NCBI RefSeq assembly: GCF_010560025.1
Contig: NZ_SAIY01000001.1
Location: forward strand, 1,035,404-1,099,403
Direction of reading: 5' to 3'
Origin: Verrucosispora sioxanthis
GTDB lineage: Bacteria > Actinomycetota > Actinomycetes > Mycobacteriales > Micromonosporaceae
DNA: 64,000 nucleotides
Positions 1-9,337 of this stretch are shown one piece after another. Position numbers and translations under genes: made by a program. Numbering within the stretch: the stretch's first letter is position 1; every line of letters starts with the position of its first letter. Below the pieces are notes generated by a model. The model was not told the origin of the DNA. It did not search any database and worked only from the letters and a program-made list of their open reading frames with translations.

Positions 1-81
1 ACCGAGCGCGGCCGCGCCGAGCAGCGCGGCGGTGCCGACGGTCAGCAGCAGCATTCCGGTAAGCGTCCACACGAAACGCAT
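1..81 (-). CDS. Membrane or exported protein of unknown function, N-terminus only
   Basis: An ATG at position 81 on the minus strand opens a frame that runs off the left edge of the window, so only 27 residues are visible. They form one hydrophobic stretch after a short basic start (MRF, then Trp, Leu-rich and Ala-rich), which fits a signal peptide or first membrane segment. It lies downstream of ycnI and copCD on the same strand, with a hairpin between, so a link to copper handling is possible but not shown. No family can be assigned from this fragment. Confidence 0.5.
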   Translation of the reverse strand, partial: MRFVWTLTGMLLLTVGTAALLGAAALG

Positions 82-177
82 GCGCCCTGCTCCCCTCTGT
101 AGCCAGACACCCGGCCGACCTTACCTACGCCGACCCGCCAATCAGCGGATATCCACGGCAGGGACGCCGAAAGCGGA

Positions 178-208
178 CAGGCCCACCGGGGATCACCCGG
201 CGGGCCTG
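178..208 (-). terminator. Hairpin terminator after ycnI
   Basis: A 13-base stem with one central mismatch (CAGGCCC-A-CCGGG against CCCGG-C-GGGCCTG) and a five-base loop starts 15 bases beyond the ycnI stop on the minus strand. It has no T-run, which is usual for actinomycete terminators. Confidence 0.6.
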
Positions 209-223
209 CGATGCGATGACGCC

Positions 224-979
224 TCAGGGGGCTGGCGTCGCCGCCGTGCCGCTGGAACGCCGGGTGCGGGCGAAGGCCAGCCCACCGAGCACCAGCCCAC
301 CGAGGCCGGCGAGCAGTCCGGCGACGCCGAGGCCGACCGCCAGACCGTTGCCGTCCTCGTCGTCGCTGTCGTCTGACTGCGCCCCAGCGGGCGAGTCGGC
401 CGGCGCCTCCGTCGGCGTGTCGGCGGCGGAGGCGGCGGTGAGGGTGAGCACCGGTGCCGGAGCTGCCGGCTCCTCGCCACCGGGCTGCGGCTCGTCGATC
501 CAGCGCACCACGGCACCGTCGGAGTAGGTCTGCAACGCCTTGAAGACCATCTGGTCGGTCTCGGGCAGCGGCCCCATGGACACGGGGAACTCCTGGAAGG
601 TGCCGGGGGCGATGGCGGCTCCGTCACCGGCCGTCCAGGTGATCTTGGATACCACCTCGGTGATCTCGCTGCCGTGCACCTGCACCGGCGGGTCGACCTG
701 CCGCTTCTCCACCGCCACCGACCAACCGGGCACCGGCATGGTCGACACCGAGCCGACCGGTGCGTTCTCCGGCAGGAAGATCTCCAGTTTGGTGGTGGAC
801 GCGGTGTCGCTCTCGTTCGGTACCCGGAACGCGAGCCGGCCGTAGCCGCCCTGGGTGGCCTCGCGCGGATTGACCGTGACGTGCGCGGAGGCCGGAGCCA
901 CGAAGCCGAACACGGCCGTGGCGACGGCGCCGAGCGTCAGGGCGGCAGCGGTGGCGGCGAAACGCCGGTGACGGAGCAT
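224..979 (-). CDS. ycnI: YcnI-family copper-binding membrane protein (DUF1775)
   Basis: 251 residues. A signal peptide ends in APASA just before His33, so the mature protein should begin with histidine, the known N-terminal copper ligand of YcnI proteins. The DUF1775 beta-domain follows (AHVTVNP start, PGWSVAV and WIDEP motifs), then a Pro/Ala/Asp-rich linker and one membrane helix at about residues 214-236 with a basic end that anchors it to the outer face of the membrane. It lies 13 bases downstream of copCD on the same strand, so the two are probably cotranscribed and act together in periplasm-side copper binding or delivery. The family and context agree well; the exact copper role is inferred. 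Confidence 0.88.
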   Translation of the reverse strand: MLRHRRFAATAAALTLGAVATAVFGFVAPASAHVTVNPREATQGGYGRLAFRVPNESDTASTTKLEIFLPENAPVGSVSTMPVPGWSVAVEKRQVDPPVQVHGSEITEVVSKITWTAGDGAAIAPGTFQEFPVSMGPLPETDQMVFKALQTYSDGAVVRWIDEPQPGGEEPAAPAPVLTLTAASAADTPTEAPADSPAGAQSDDSDDEDGNGLAVGLGVAGLLAGLGGLVLGGLAFARTRRSSGTAATPAP

Positions 980-992
980 CGATGGAACCTCT

Positions 993-2648
993 CTATCGGA
1001 CGGGTACGGTGGCGGTCACCGTGGCCTGGTCGATCTCGGTGGTACGGGCGGTCACCCGCAGCTCCCAATCGCCCGCGGCGGGCAGACTGATCTCGCCGGT
1101 GGCGTGGTTGTCGGTGAGCGGTAGCAGGGGCACCTGGATCGGTTCGATGCCGGCCGCCGGCAGGGCGACCGTGACCTGCCACTCGACGACCGGCAGCGGC
1201 TGGTTGTCCAGCGTGTACGCGTACAGGTGCACCGAGTTGTTGCCCCGGCGGGCCGGCGACACCTCGATCTGCATGGAGTACAACGAGCTGGTCGCGGTGG
1301 TGTTGAAGTAGCCGCTGTCGGCGGCGGACACGTCCGTGGAGACGCTGCGGGCGGGTGTCGTCTGGACCAGGGTGGCCGACACTCCCAGCACGATCGCGGT
1401 GATCGCCAGCTCGGCCCAGATCGCCCGGCGCACCGGAGCCGGCCGGCTGGCCGCGACCCGGGTGCGCACCAGGTGGCGGGAGTAGGCGGCCACCGCGATG
1501 ACAAGCACGAAGAGGCCGATCTTGGCCAGCACCAGCCGCCCGTACGTGGTGTTCACCAGGGCCGCCGGGGTGGCCACCTCGATCAGCGCCTGGACGGTGC
1601 CGGCGAGCAGCAGCGCGGAGACGGCCAGGGCCGCCCACCGGGACCAGATCGGCAGGATCGCCCCCAGTTCCCGCTCGTCGGCCCTGCGCAGCAGAAACAC
1701 GGCGAGCATCACCAACCCGCCCAACCAGACGGCCATGCCGCCCAGGTGCACCGTGTCGACGAGCACCGACACCGCCGGGGCCGGCGAGGCCGCCGGATGC
1801 CCGGCGATCGGCCAGGTGAACAGCGCTCCCACCGCGAGCACGCCCAGGATCACCAGGTCCGTCCGGCCGACCGGGCCGGCCAGCAGCGGCCGGAGCAGCA
1901 ACGCCACTGCGGCCAGCAGACCGAGCCGGACCAGGTGAGCGGCGCCGAAGGCGCTGCCGAGCACCAGGCTCAGCCCCTCGCCGGTGACGTCGAACACCCC
2001 GCCGCCGTTGGTGTAGGGCACCTGGAGCAGCACTGCCGCCACCGTGGCGAGCGCCACCAGCCCGAGGCCGGTCCAGGCCAGCCGGGCCGGCCCGCGTCGG
2101 GACAGCCGGCGCGGCCAGAGCAGGGCGAGCACCAGCGCCGGCCCGATGACCAGCAGCAGTCCGGCGTAGCCGACGAACTTGGCGACCTTGACCGCGGTGC
2201 CGACCACCGGGTTGGCCTGGCCGTCGTCGCCGCTGTCCACCGGCGGCTCGGAGGGCGCACCCACCGAGTAGGTGAACGCGCCGGAGACCGGATGACTGTC
2301 TGCGGAGATCACCCGGTAGGTGACCAGGTAGGTGCCGTTGCCGCGGTCGGTGTCGACCGGGATGTTCACCACACTGCCGGCGAAGGTGGGCTCGCCCTGA
2401 TCCGCACGCGACCCGTCCGGGGCGATCACCCGGATCCGGTCCGGCACCTTGCGTACCGTCTCGCTGAAGGTGAGCACCACCTCGGCCGGCGCGGCGGGCA
2501 CCACGGTCGAGGCGGCCGGGCTGCTGCTGGAGAGCACGGCGTGGGCGCTGGCCGGGCCGGCGGGGACGAGCAGCAGCGCCACGACGGCGACCAGGAGGCC
2601 GGCGGTCGCGGCCAGCCGGGCGAACCGGCGGCGATGGACGGCAGTCAT
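993..2648 (-). CDS. CopC-CopD fusion copper resistance/import protein
   Basis: 551 residues from the ATG at 2648; the open frame extends further upstream, but this start is followed directly by a basic, hydrophobic signal peptide. Cleavage after GPASA leaves His36 as the first mature residue, the copper ligand expected in CopC. CopC domain spans about residues 36-130 (SSSSPAAST, LTFSETV, DSHPVSGAFTYSVG). A polar linker then leads to the multi-span CopD region from about residue 160 with many Leu/Val/Ala helices, and a C-terminal extracellular segment of about 110 residues. Fused CopC-CopD proteins move or handle copper at the membrane. Followed by ycnI. Divergent from the ECF sigma gene at 2864, which may regulate it, though no operator was identified. 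Confidence 0.88.
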   Translation of the reverse strand: MTAVHRRRFARLAATAGLLVAVVALLLVPAGPASAHAVLSSSSPAASTVVPAAPAEVVLTFSETVRKVPDRIRVIAPDGSRADQGEPTFAGSVVNIPVDTDRGNGTYLVTYRVISADSHPVSGAFTYSVGAPSEPPVDSGDDGQANPVVGTAVKVAKFVGYAGLLLVIGPALVLALLWPRRLSRRGPARLAWTGLGLVALATVAAVLLQVPYTNGGGVFDVTGEGLSLVLGSAFGAAHLVRLGLLAAVALLLRPLLAGPVGRTDLVILGVLAVGALFTWPIAGHPAASPAPAVSVLVDTVHLGGMAVWLGGLVMLAVFLLRRADERELGAILPIWSRWAALAVSALLLAGTVQALIEVATPAALVNTTYGRLVLAKIGLFVLVIAVAAYSRHLVRTRVAASRPAPVRRAIWAELAITAIVLGVSATLVQTTPARSVSTDVSAADSGYFNTTATSSLYSMQIEVSPARRGNNSVHLYAYTLDNQPLPVVEWQVTVALPAAGIEPIQVPLLPLTDNHATGEISLPAAGDWELRVTARTTEIDQATVTATVPVR

Positions 2649-2863
2649 GCCGCCCATGGTCGCCGACGACACCCGTTCCAGGCGAGCCAGGTCCATCGAC
2701 TGGCGGCGATCACCCATGATCGGGCACGGGCGCGCGGAGTCCGGACCGGGAGTCATGGGCGGATAGTCGGCCGAAACGCCGGAAAAGTTCCCGGAGTGGC
2801 GCATCCCATGGAAGGGCCGAAGGACCCTGCCGCTCGCCGCGCCGCGGCGTAACCTGGGTTGTC

Positions 2864-3514
2864 GTGATCCCCGCCCCGCGCGACACCTCCGCCACCGCCG
2901 ACACCGGCACCGTCGGCCCGGATCGCGCCGACGGCCGGCCGAGGCGACCTGCCGGGACGGCGCGGTACGCGGAGCCCGACCCGACCGCCGACCCGGCCAC
3001 CGGCTGGGCGCTGGCCGCCCGGGACGGCGACCCGGTCGCCCAGGCCGCGTTCGTACGCGCCACCCAGGCCGAGGTGTGGCGGTTCACCGCGGCACTCATC
3101 GATCCGGGCAGCGCCGACGATCTCACCCAGGAGACCTACCTGCGGGCGTTCCGCGCGCTCCCCTCCTTCGCCGGCCGGTCCAGCGCCCGCACCTGGCTGC
3201 TCGGCATCGCCCGGCGGACCTGCGCCGACCACCTGCGTACGGTGGTGCGGCGGCGGAGACTGGATCAACGGCTCACCGCGCACGCGCACACCGACGTGCC
3301 GCACCCCGATCCGGCCGGTCAGCTCGGCGCGAGCGACCTGGTGCGCCGGTTGGCCCCCGAACGACGCGGGGCATTCGTGCTGACCCAGTTGCTCGGCCTG
3401 TCGTACGCCGAGGCCGCCGCTGTGGAGGGGGTGCCGGTGGGCACCATCCGCTCGCGGGTGGCACGGGCCCGGGCCGACCTGGTCGACGCCGTCGACGAGG
3501 CGTTGGCAGGGTGA
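2864..3514 (+). CDS. ECF-type RNA polymerase sigma factor
   Basis: 216 residues from a GTG start. Region 2 is visible at about residues 62-125 (AAFVRATQAEVWRF, DDLTQETYLRAF, TWLLGIARR) and region 4 at about 155-210 (LTQLLGLSYAEAAA, VPVGTIRSRVARAR, the -35 recognition helix). The first 45 residues are Pro/Ala/Thr-rich and unstructured. There is no anti-sigma gene beside it. It resembles the small SigC-like ECF group. The MauE-like gene starts with a GTG that overlaps its stop codon, so sigma, MauE and DsbA-like genes form one translationally coupled operon. Divergence from copCD-ycnI makes a copper or redox role plausible, as inference. Confidence 0.85.
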   Translation: MIPAPRDTSATADTGTVGPDRADGRPRRPAGTARYAEPDPTADPATGWALAARDGDPVAQAAFVRATQAEVWRFTAALIDPGSADDLTQETYLRAFRALPSFAGRSSARTWLLGIARRTCADHLRTVVRRRRLDQRLTAHAHTDVPHPDPAGQLGASDLVRRLAPERRGAFVLTQLLGLSYAEAAAVEGVPVGTIRSRVARARADLVDAVDEALAG

Positions 3515-4008
3515 ACGCCAACCTGCGCACCTGGCGCCCCTGGCTCGGTCTCGCCGTCCGGCTCGGCCTGGCCGTCGTCTGGTTCTGGGCGGGCTGGTCG
3601 AAGGTCGGCGACCTGGCCGCCTCCGGCCGCGCGGTGAACGCCTACCAGGTGCTGCCGTACGACGTGGCGATGGTGATCGGCGCGGCACTGCCCTTCGTCG
3701 AGCTGGCGTTGGGTCTGCTGCTGCTGCTCGGGCTGGCCACCAGGCTGACCGCCGGGGTCTCCGCGGCCCTGCTGCTGGTCTTCATCGCCGGCATCGCCTC
3801 GGCCTGGTCGCGCGGGTTGGCCATCGACTGCGGCTGTTTCGGGGTGGGCGGCGAACTGCCGGCCGGAGAGAGCCCCAGTTATCTCCCGGAGATCCTCCGG
3901 GACATCGGCTTCCTGGCGTTGGCCGGGTTCCTGCTGATCTGGCCCCGCACCGCCGTCTCCGCCGACGGCGCGCTCGCGGGCGAACCGGTGGAGGACGACA
4001 ATGAGTAG
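3511..4008 (+). CDS. MauE/DoxX-family membrane protein
   Basis: 165 residues from the GTG at 3511, which overlaps the sigma factor stop (GTGA). Four membrane helices are evident, with WFWAGWSKVGDL in the first and a conserved Cys107-Gly-Cys109 pair (IDCGCFG) that faces the outer side. MauE proteins provide reducing or oxidising equivalents to periplasmic thiol proteins; here the next gene encodes a CPAC thioredoxin-fold protein and overlaps by eight bases, so the pair likely works together in disulfide exchange. The gene is often annotated as a methylamine utilisation protein, but no methylamine dehydrogenase genes are present, so that role is unlikely. Confidence 0.8.
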   Translation: MNANLRTWRPWLGLAVRLGLAVVWFWAGWSKVGDLAASGRAVNAYQVLPYDVAMVIGAALPFVELALGLLLLLGLATRLTAGVSAALLLVFIAGIASAWSRGLAIDCGCFGVGGELPAGESPSYLPEILRDIGFLALAGFLLIWPRTAVSADGALAGEPVEDDNE

Positions 4009-4717
4009 TCGCAAGGGACGCAAGGACGCGGCCCGGGTGGTCCGGGAACAGATGGCCCAGGAGCGACGTCGCAAGCGCACCCTGTGGATCTCCCTGAGCG
4101 CGGTGCTGGTGCTGGTCATCGCCGGCCTGATCGGCTGGAGCGTCTGGTCCAGCCAGCAGTCCGACGAGTTCACCGCACCGCCGGGCGCCAACGACGCGGG
4201 CACCGGCATCGTGGTCGGCTCCGGGCCGGTGACCATCGACATCTACGAGGACTACATCTGCCCGGCCTGTAAGCAGTTCGAACAGACCAGCGGTGCCACC
4301 ATCGACCAGTTGGTCGCCGACGGCAAGGTACGGGTGGTCTACCACCCGGTGGCCTTCCTCGACCGGTACTCCAGCACCGACTACTCGACCCGGGCCTCGG
4401 CCGCGTCCGGCTGCGCCGCCGAGGGCGGCAAGTTCACCGAGTTCAGCGAGGCACTGTTCGAACGGCAGCCGCCGGAGGGCGGTGCCGGCCTCAGCAACGA
4501 CGAGCTGATCGACATCGGGGCCGAGGTCGGGCTGGACCGCGACGCGTTCGCCAGCTGCGTCCGGGACGCCAAGTACCAGCCGTGGACCGAGCACGTCACC
4601 GCCGAGGCGAGCCAGGCCGACGTCACCGGCACGCCGACCATCCTGGTCGACGGCGAGCCGGTGCGGGAGTGGACGCCGGAGAACATCACCGCGGCGGTGG
4701 AGGCGGCCGGCCGGTGA
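4001..4717 (+). CDS. Membrane-anchored DsbA-like thiol-disulfide oxidoreductase
   Basis: 238 residues. A basic N-terminus (about 26 residues) precedes one membrane helix at about 27-50, then an extracellular thioredoxin fold with the active site Cys87-Pro-Ala-Cys90 and the cis-proline loop TGTPTIL near residue 212. CPxC with an inserted helical region (TRASAASGCAAEG, FSEALFERQPPE) is the DsbA pattern used to form disulfides in exported proteins. It overlaps the MauE-like gene upstream and shares a GTGA overlap with the gene downstream, which places it in the sigma-factor operon. Extra cysteines in the insertion may form a second pair. Confidence 0.87.
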   Translation: MSSRKGRKDAARVVREQMAQERRRKRTLWISLSAVLVLVIAGLIGWSVWSSQQSDEFTAPPGANDAGTGIVVGSGPVTIDIYEDYICPACKQFEQTSGATIDQLVADGKVRVVYHPVAFLDRYSSTDYSTRASAASGCAAEGGKFTEFSEALFERQPPEGGAGLSNDELIDIGAEVGLDRDAFASCVRDAKYQPWTEHVTAEASQADVTGTPTILVDGEPVREWTPENITAAVEAAGR

Positions 4718-5797
4718 CCCTGCTCGCCCGGGCCGGGCTGCTGTTCGCCGGCACGATCACCGCGATCCTCGCCACCGCCGCCCCCGCCCTCGCCCACGGC
4801 GCGGACGCGCCGAACGGCACGGACTACCGGGTGACGGTCACCGCCGCCGGCCACCCGGACCTGCGGGTACGGGTCATCGAGGCGGGTGCCCGGCTGGAGC
4901 TGACGAACACCGGCGACACCCCGGTCGAGGTGATCGGCTACTCGGGTGAGCCGTACCTGCGGATCGGGCCGGACGGGGTCTACGAGAACTCCCGCTCACC
5001 CGCGACGTATCTCAACCGCACGCTCGTCGGTGACACCGCCCTGCCGGCCGAGGCCGACCCAGCCGCCGAGCCGCGCTGGCACCGTGTCGACGGCGGGACG
5101 ACGGCCCGCTGGCACGACCAGCGAGCCCTGTGGCGCGAGGCGGAACCGCCCGCCCAGGTCCGCGCCGCGCCCGACCGTGAGCACCGGGTACGCGACTGGG
5201 TGGTCCCGCTACGCGGCGCGGACGGGCCGGCGGAGATCCGCGGCACCCTGGACTGGGTACCGCCGCCGGACGCGTACACCTGGTGGGTGGTGACCGTCGT
5301 CGGCGTGCTGGCGGTCGGTGCGCTCGGGGTGCTGCCGGCGGCCTCCGGCCCCGGCCGGCGGGCGCTCGTCGCCCTCGGCGGGCTGCTGATCGTCGGCGGA
5401 GCCGCGGCGGTCGCGCTCGCCCTCGGGCGGACGCTCGACGCCGGGGCGCAGGGACCGGGCGCTGTGCTGGCCGGCCTGCTGACCGGTCCGGTGTGGACCC
5501 TGCTGACCGGCCTGGCGGCGATCGCCGCCGGGACACGGGCGGCGACCGGCGGCGGTGCCTCGTCCGCTCCCCGGTCCCACGTCGACTTCGTGGTGGCGCT
5601 GGCGGGCGTCTGCCTGGCGTTGTTCGCCGGGGTGACGAACGTCGCCGGTTTCAGCCGGGCCGTGCTTCCGACGCCGTGGCCGCCGACCGTCGCCCGGACC
5701 CTCGTCGTCCTCGTCGTGGTGGCCGGTGCCGGTGCGCTGGCCGCCGCGCTGCTGCGCCTGCACACCGCCGCCCGCCGCCCGACCGCGACAACGGCCG

Positions 5798-5808
<11 letters not shown>
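4714..5808 (+). CDS. Exported multi-span membrane protein, candidate copper-related
   Basis: 364 residues from the GTG at 4714, overlapping the preceding stop. A signal peptide ends in APALA before His28, so the mature protein should also start with histidine, as do the nearby YcnI and CopC proteins. A beta-rich extracellular region of about 160 residues (GDTPVEVIGYSGEPYLRI, WHRVDGGTTARWHDQ) is followed by five membrane helices at about 190-208, 216-237, 247-273, 292-312 and 327-348. I do not recognise a named family. The operon position and N-terminal histidine suggest periplasmic metal handling, as inference only. Its end overlaps the convergent cbiO by 11 bases. Confidence 0.7.
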
Positions 5809-6568
<760 letters not shown>

Positions 6569-6575
6569 GCTTCGA

Positions 6576-7346
6576 TCATGTCAGGACGGCGGCCGTGGCG
6601 GCGACGGTGCCCGCCAGCACCGGCACGGTGGCCGCGATCAGCCACTGCCCGGTCGTCGCCGCCGCGCCGCCCTGCCACACCGTCGGCATCCGACCCGTGT
6701 AGCCACGCGAGAGCATCGCCAGGTAGACCCGCTCGCCCCGCTCGAAGGCGCGCAGGAACAGCGCCCCGATGCCGGCGGCGAAGCCGCGCAGCTGCCACAC
6801 GAAGCGCGGATCGTCGCCCCGGGAGATCCGGGCGAGACGCATCCGTCGGGCCTCACCGACCAGCACGTCGAGGTAGCGCAGCATGAAGGTGGCGATCTGG
6901 GTGACGATCTGCGGGCAGCGCAGCCGGTCCAGCCCCACGATCAGGTCACGGGTGGAGGTGGTCGCCGCCAGCAGCAGCGACGCCCAGACGCCGAGGGTGC
7001 CCTTGGCGACGATGTTCCAGGCACCGTAGAGACCGTCGACCGACAGGTGCAGCCCGGCCACGTCCACCCGCTCGCCCGCGCCGAGGAACGGCAGGGCGAA
7101 GGCGAACAGGACGAACGGCAACTCGATCGTCGACCGCAGCAGCAGCCAGCGGGCGTTGACCCGGGCCAGCACCGCGACGACCGCGACCAGCAGGGCGTAC
7201 GCGCCGAAGGCCCAGAGCGCCTCGCGGGGGGTGGCGACCACGGCGATGGTGAACGCCACCATCGCCGCGATCTTGACCTCCGGCGGGAGCCGGTGCACCG
7301 GTGAGTCGGTGGCCCGGTACAGCACGTGGGCGTGACCGGCCCCCAC
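6576..7346 (-). CDS. cbiQ: Energy-coupling factor transmembrane protein CbiQ
   Basis: About 256 residues from a GTG at 7346, just past the cbiN stop; the open frame extends further but overlaps cbiN in another frame, so the upstream part is not coding. The start region reads GAGHAHVLYRATDSPVHRL, as in CbiQ proteins. Several membrane helices follow, then the cytoplasmic coupling region with the conserved Ala-Arg-Gly-like motifs (ARISRGDD and LSRGYTGRMP) that contact the ATPase. It is the T-component of the importer. Confidence 0.88.
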   Translation of the reverse strand: MGAGHAHVLYRATDSPVHRLPPEVKIAAMVAFTIAVVATPREALWAFGAYALLVAVVAVLARVNARWLLLRSTIELPFVLFAFALPFLGAGERVDVAGLHLSVDGLYGAWNIVAKGTLGVWASLLLAATTSTRDLIVGLDRLRCPQIVTQIATFMLRYLDVLVGEARRMRLARISRGDDPRFVWQLRGFAAGIGALFLRAFERGERVYLAMLSRGYTGRMPTVWQGGAAATTGQWLIAATVPVLAGTVAATAAVLT

Positions 7347-7351
7347 CTCGG

Positions 7352-7738
7352 CTACCCGCCGCTCGTGGTGGCCGGGTCGGTGCGCTGCGCCCCGGTGGCG
7401 TTCTCCCCCGCCGGCTCCCGGCGGCGGACCAGCCAGAAGGCGCCGCCGGCCACGGCGAAGGTCAGCAGTACGCCCAGCACGCCGGAGAGCCCGGTGGAGA
7501 GAAAGTCGTTGTCGAGGCCCGCGATGCCGTAGTCGGCCAGCGGACCGCCGATCTCGTGCTCCTGCTCCTGCTGCGCCGGGCAACTGCCGCCGGTGATCTC
7601 GTCGTTGGCGTCGAAGGTGCAGCCCTCCCGCAGCGACGAGTCCAGTCCGTCCGGGTGCGACGAGGCGAAGTTGCTGACCACGCCGGCCAGCAGCAGGGCG
7701 ACGAGGAGTCCGCCGACGATAAAACCCCACTTCCTCAC
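7352..7738 (-). CDS. cbiN: CbiN-type PDGL-domain subunit of the Ni/Co importer
   Basis: 128 residues. It has an N-terminal membrane helix (about 5-24), the signature ASSHPDGLDSSL just after it, an extracellular loop with two cysteines, and a second helix at about 82-103 followed by a basic tail. The PDGL motif defines the small subunit that loads metal into CbiM. Its ATG overlaps the cbiM stop by four bases. Confidence 0.88.
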   Translation of the reverse strand: MRKWGFIVGGLLVALLLAGVVSNFASSHPDGLDSSLREGCTFDANDEITGGSCPAQQEQEHEIGGPLADYGIAGLDNDFLSTGLSGVLGVLLTFAVAGGAFWLVRRREPAGENATGAQRTDPATTSGG

Positions 7739-8436
7739 CGGACACCTCCGACGGTCGGTACGGTCACCGGCGCGGCCGGCTTCAGGGCGCGCAGCGCGTA
7801 CACCAGGTCGGGACGGACCTTCGCAACGGTGACCACAGTGGTCGCCGTGATCAGACCCTCGCCGATGCCGATGAACAGGTGGGACACGGCCATGGTGCCG
7901 GCCAGGCCGGCCAGGTTGCCGCCGAGATCGGTGGTGCCGCCGAGCTGGTACTGCAGCACGAAGCCCATCGCCGCGACGACCACGCTCACCAGCGCGGCGA
8001 CGAAGGCGGTGACTGCCAACCCGGTCGGGGTGCGGGGCAGCACCCGCAGCAGCAGCGCGATCAGCAGGTACGCCACTGCGATGCCGATCACGGCCATGTT
8101 TGTGATGTTGAGGCCGAGCATGGCCACCCCGCCGTCACCGAAGACGAGGGCCTGCACCACGAGCACCACCGCGACGCAGAGCGCGCCGACCCACGGCCCG
8201 ACAAGCATCGCGGCGAGCGCACCGCCGAGCAGGTGGCCACTGACCCCGGCGGTGAAGATCGGAAAGTTGAGCATCTGCACGGCGAAGATGAACGCGGCGA
8301 CCAGACCGGCCATCGGGGCCAGTCGGTCGTCCAGGTCCTGCCGGCCACGCATGACGCAGTACGCCATCGCCGCCAGTGCGACCACCGCGAAGACCGCGGC
8401 GACCGGACCGTTGATGATGCCGTTGGAGATGTGCAT
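7735..8436 (-). CDS. cbiM: CbiM/NikM substrate-binding membrane component of Ni/Co importer
   Basis: 233 residues from the ATG at 8436. That start is chosen because CbiM/NikM proteins bind the metal with the free amino group of Met1, with His2 and with a histidine near residue 67; here MHISNGI gives Met1-His2 and SGHLLGG gives His68. A GTG at 8451 has a closer GGAGGT box, but would place five residues before Met1 and spoil the site. About seven membrane helices. First gene of the cbiMNQO operon; a Nur-like palindrome lies 80 bases upstream. Substrate (nickel or cobalt) cannot be told from sequence; the operator hints at nickel. Confidence 0.88.
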   Translation of the reverse strand: MHISNGIINGPVAAVFAVVALAAMAYCVMRGRQDLDDRLAPMAGLVAAFIFAVQMLNFPIFTAGVSGHLLGGALAAMLVGPWVGALCVAVVLVVQALVFGDGGVAMLGLNITNMAVIGIAVAYLLIALLLRVLPRTPTGLAVTAFVAALVSVVVAAMGFVLQYQLGGTTDLGGNLAGLAGTMAVSHLFIGIGEGLITATTVVTVAKVRPDLVYALRALKPAAPVTVPTVGGVR

Positions 8437-8515
8437 CGCCAGGGTTTCCACATGACCTCCACGGATCGGCGGACCCGTGCCCGCCGACAGGGGTGAGCGT
8501 ATTTCCCGTACCACG

Positions 8516-8538
8516 CTGTTGCCAATACCTGGCAACAG
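8516..8538 (-). promoter_or_regulatory. Nur-like operator upstream of cbiMNQO
   Basis: A perfect 9-5-9 inverted repeat, CTGTTGCCA / ATACC / TGGCAACAG on the plus strand. The inner spacing TTGC-N9-GCAA equals that of the Streptomyces Nur box as I recall it (TTGC-A-A-N5-T-T-GCAA). Nur is a Fur-family nickel regulator that shuts off nickel import. It sits between cbiM and the divergent bcp gene, so it could affect both. Assignment to Nur is inference. Confidence 0.6.
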
Positions 8539-8603
8539 TGCCGTACGCCTCGTCCGACGTGCCGCGCCGACCGGCTGGTCCGGCGCGGCGGTAGGGTCGT
8601 GCC

Positions 8604-9080
8604 ATGACCGCTCCCGCCCGCCTCTCCCCCGGCGACCCGGCGCCCGGGTTCAGCCTGCCCACCGACACCGGCGGGCAGCTCACCCTGGCCGACCTGCGCG
8701 GTCGCAAGGTCGTGCTGTACGCCTACCCCGCCGCCATGACGCCCGGATGCACCAAGCAGGCCTGCGACTTCCGCGACTCGTTGGCCTCGTTGCAGGCCGC
8801 CGGATACGAGGTGGTGGGCATCTCACCGGACAAGCCGGAAAAGCTGGCGAAGTTCCGCGAGCGCGACGCGATCACCTTCCCGCTGGTGGCCGACGTGGAC
8901 AAGTCGGTGCTGACCGCCTACGGCGCGTACGGCGAGAAGCAGATGTACGGCCGTACGGTCACCGGCGTGATCCGCTCCACCTTCATCATCGACGAGGAGG
9001 GGCGGATCGAGCGGGCGCTCTACAACGTGAAGGCCACCGGCCACGTCGCCAAGCTGCGCCGCGACCTCGGCCTGGACTGA
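8604..9080 (+). CDS. bcp: Thiol peroxidase of the BCP/PrxQ family
   Basis: 158 residues, the usual length. The peroxiredoxin motif TPGCTKQAC gives peroxidatic Cys49 and resolving Cys54 in the five-residue spacing of the alpha-type BCP group; Arg near 123 (VIRSTFIID) completes the site. It reduces hydrogen peroxide and organic peroxides with thioredoxin in the cytoplasm. It is divergent from cbiM, with the Nur-like palindrome 66 bases upstream of its start. Single-gene unit; a tRNA gene follows. Confidence 0.93.
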   Translation: MTAPARLSPGDPAPGFSLPTDTGGQLTLADLRGRKVVLYAYPAAMTPGCTKQACDFRDSLASLQAAGYEVVGISPDKPEKLAKFRERDAITFPLVADVDKSVLTAYGAYGEKQMYGRTVTGVIRSTFIIDEEGRIERALYNVKATGHVAKLRRDLGLD

Positions 9081-9167
9081 ATCGTCGTACCGGTCGGCCG
9101 TTCTGCTCATCCCGAGGGAGGGCCGGGCTCGACACAGCCGGGTGTCGCTCTAGAATCACTCAGGCCG

Positions 9168-9254
9168 GCGGGAGTGGCGGAATCGGCAGACGCGGTAGGT
9201 TTAGGTCCTATTGTCCGAAAGGATGTGGGGGTTCAAGTCCCCCCTCCCGCACCA
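9168..9254 (+). tRNA. trnL-UAG: tRNA-Leu (anticodon UAG)
   Basis: 87 bases including an encoded CCA at 9252-9254. The acceptor stem GCGGGAG (9168-9174) pairs with CTCCCGC (9244-9250). Anticodon loop TTTAGGT within GTAGG/CCTAT gives anticodon TAG, reading CUN leucine codons. A long variable arm (GTCCGAAAGGAT) marks the class II structure, and GGGGGTTCAAGTCCCCC forms the T arm. Confidence 0.96.
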
Positions 9255-9337
9255 CTTGACGCTTCCCCCACAAGAGCGATCAAAGCGCTGTCGGGCTCGT
9301 CACCATCTCGGGCGGCGAGGACGACTGACGGGCCAGG

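Noticed and set aside
4582..4713. Upstream start for the 4714 membrane protein
   Set aside because: It would overlap 130 bases of the DsbA-like gene with a polar Arg/His-rich product; the GTG at 4714 is followed by a clean signal peptide.
8437..8603. Cobalamin riboswitch upstream of cbiMNQO
   Set aside because: The gap is too short and lacks the B12-box and conserved core; only the palindrome is present.
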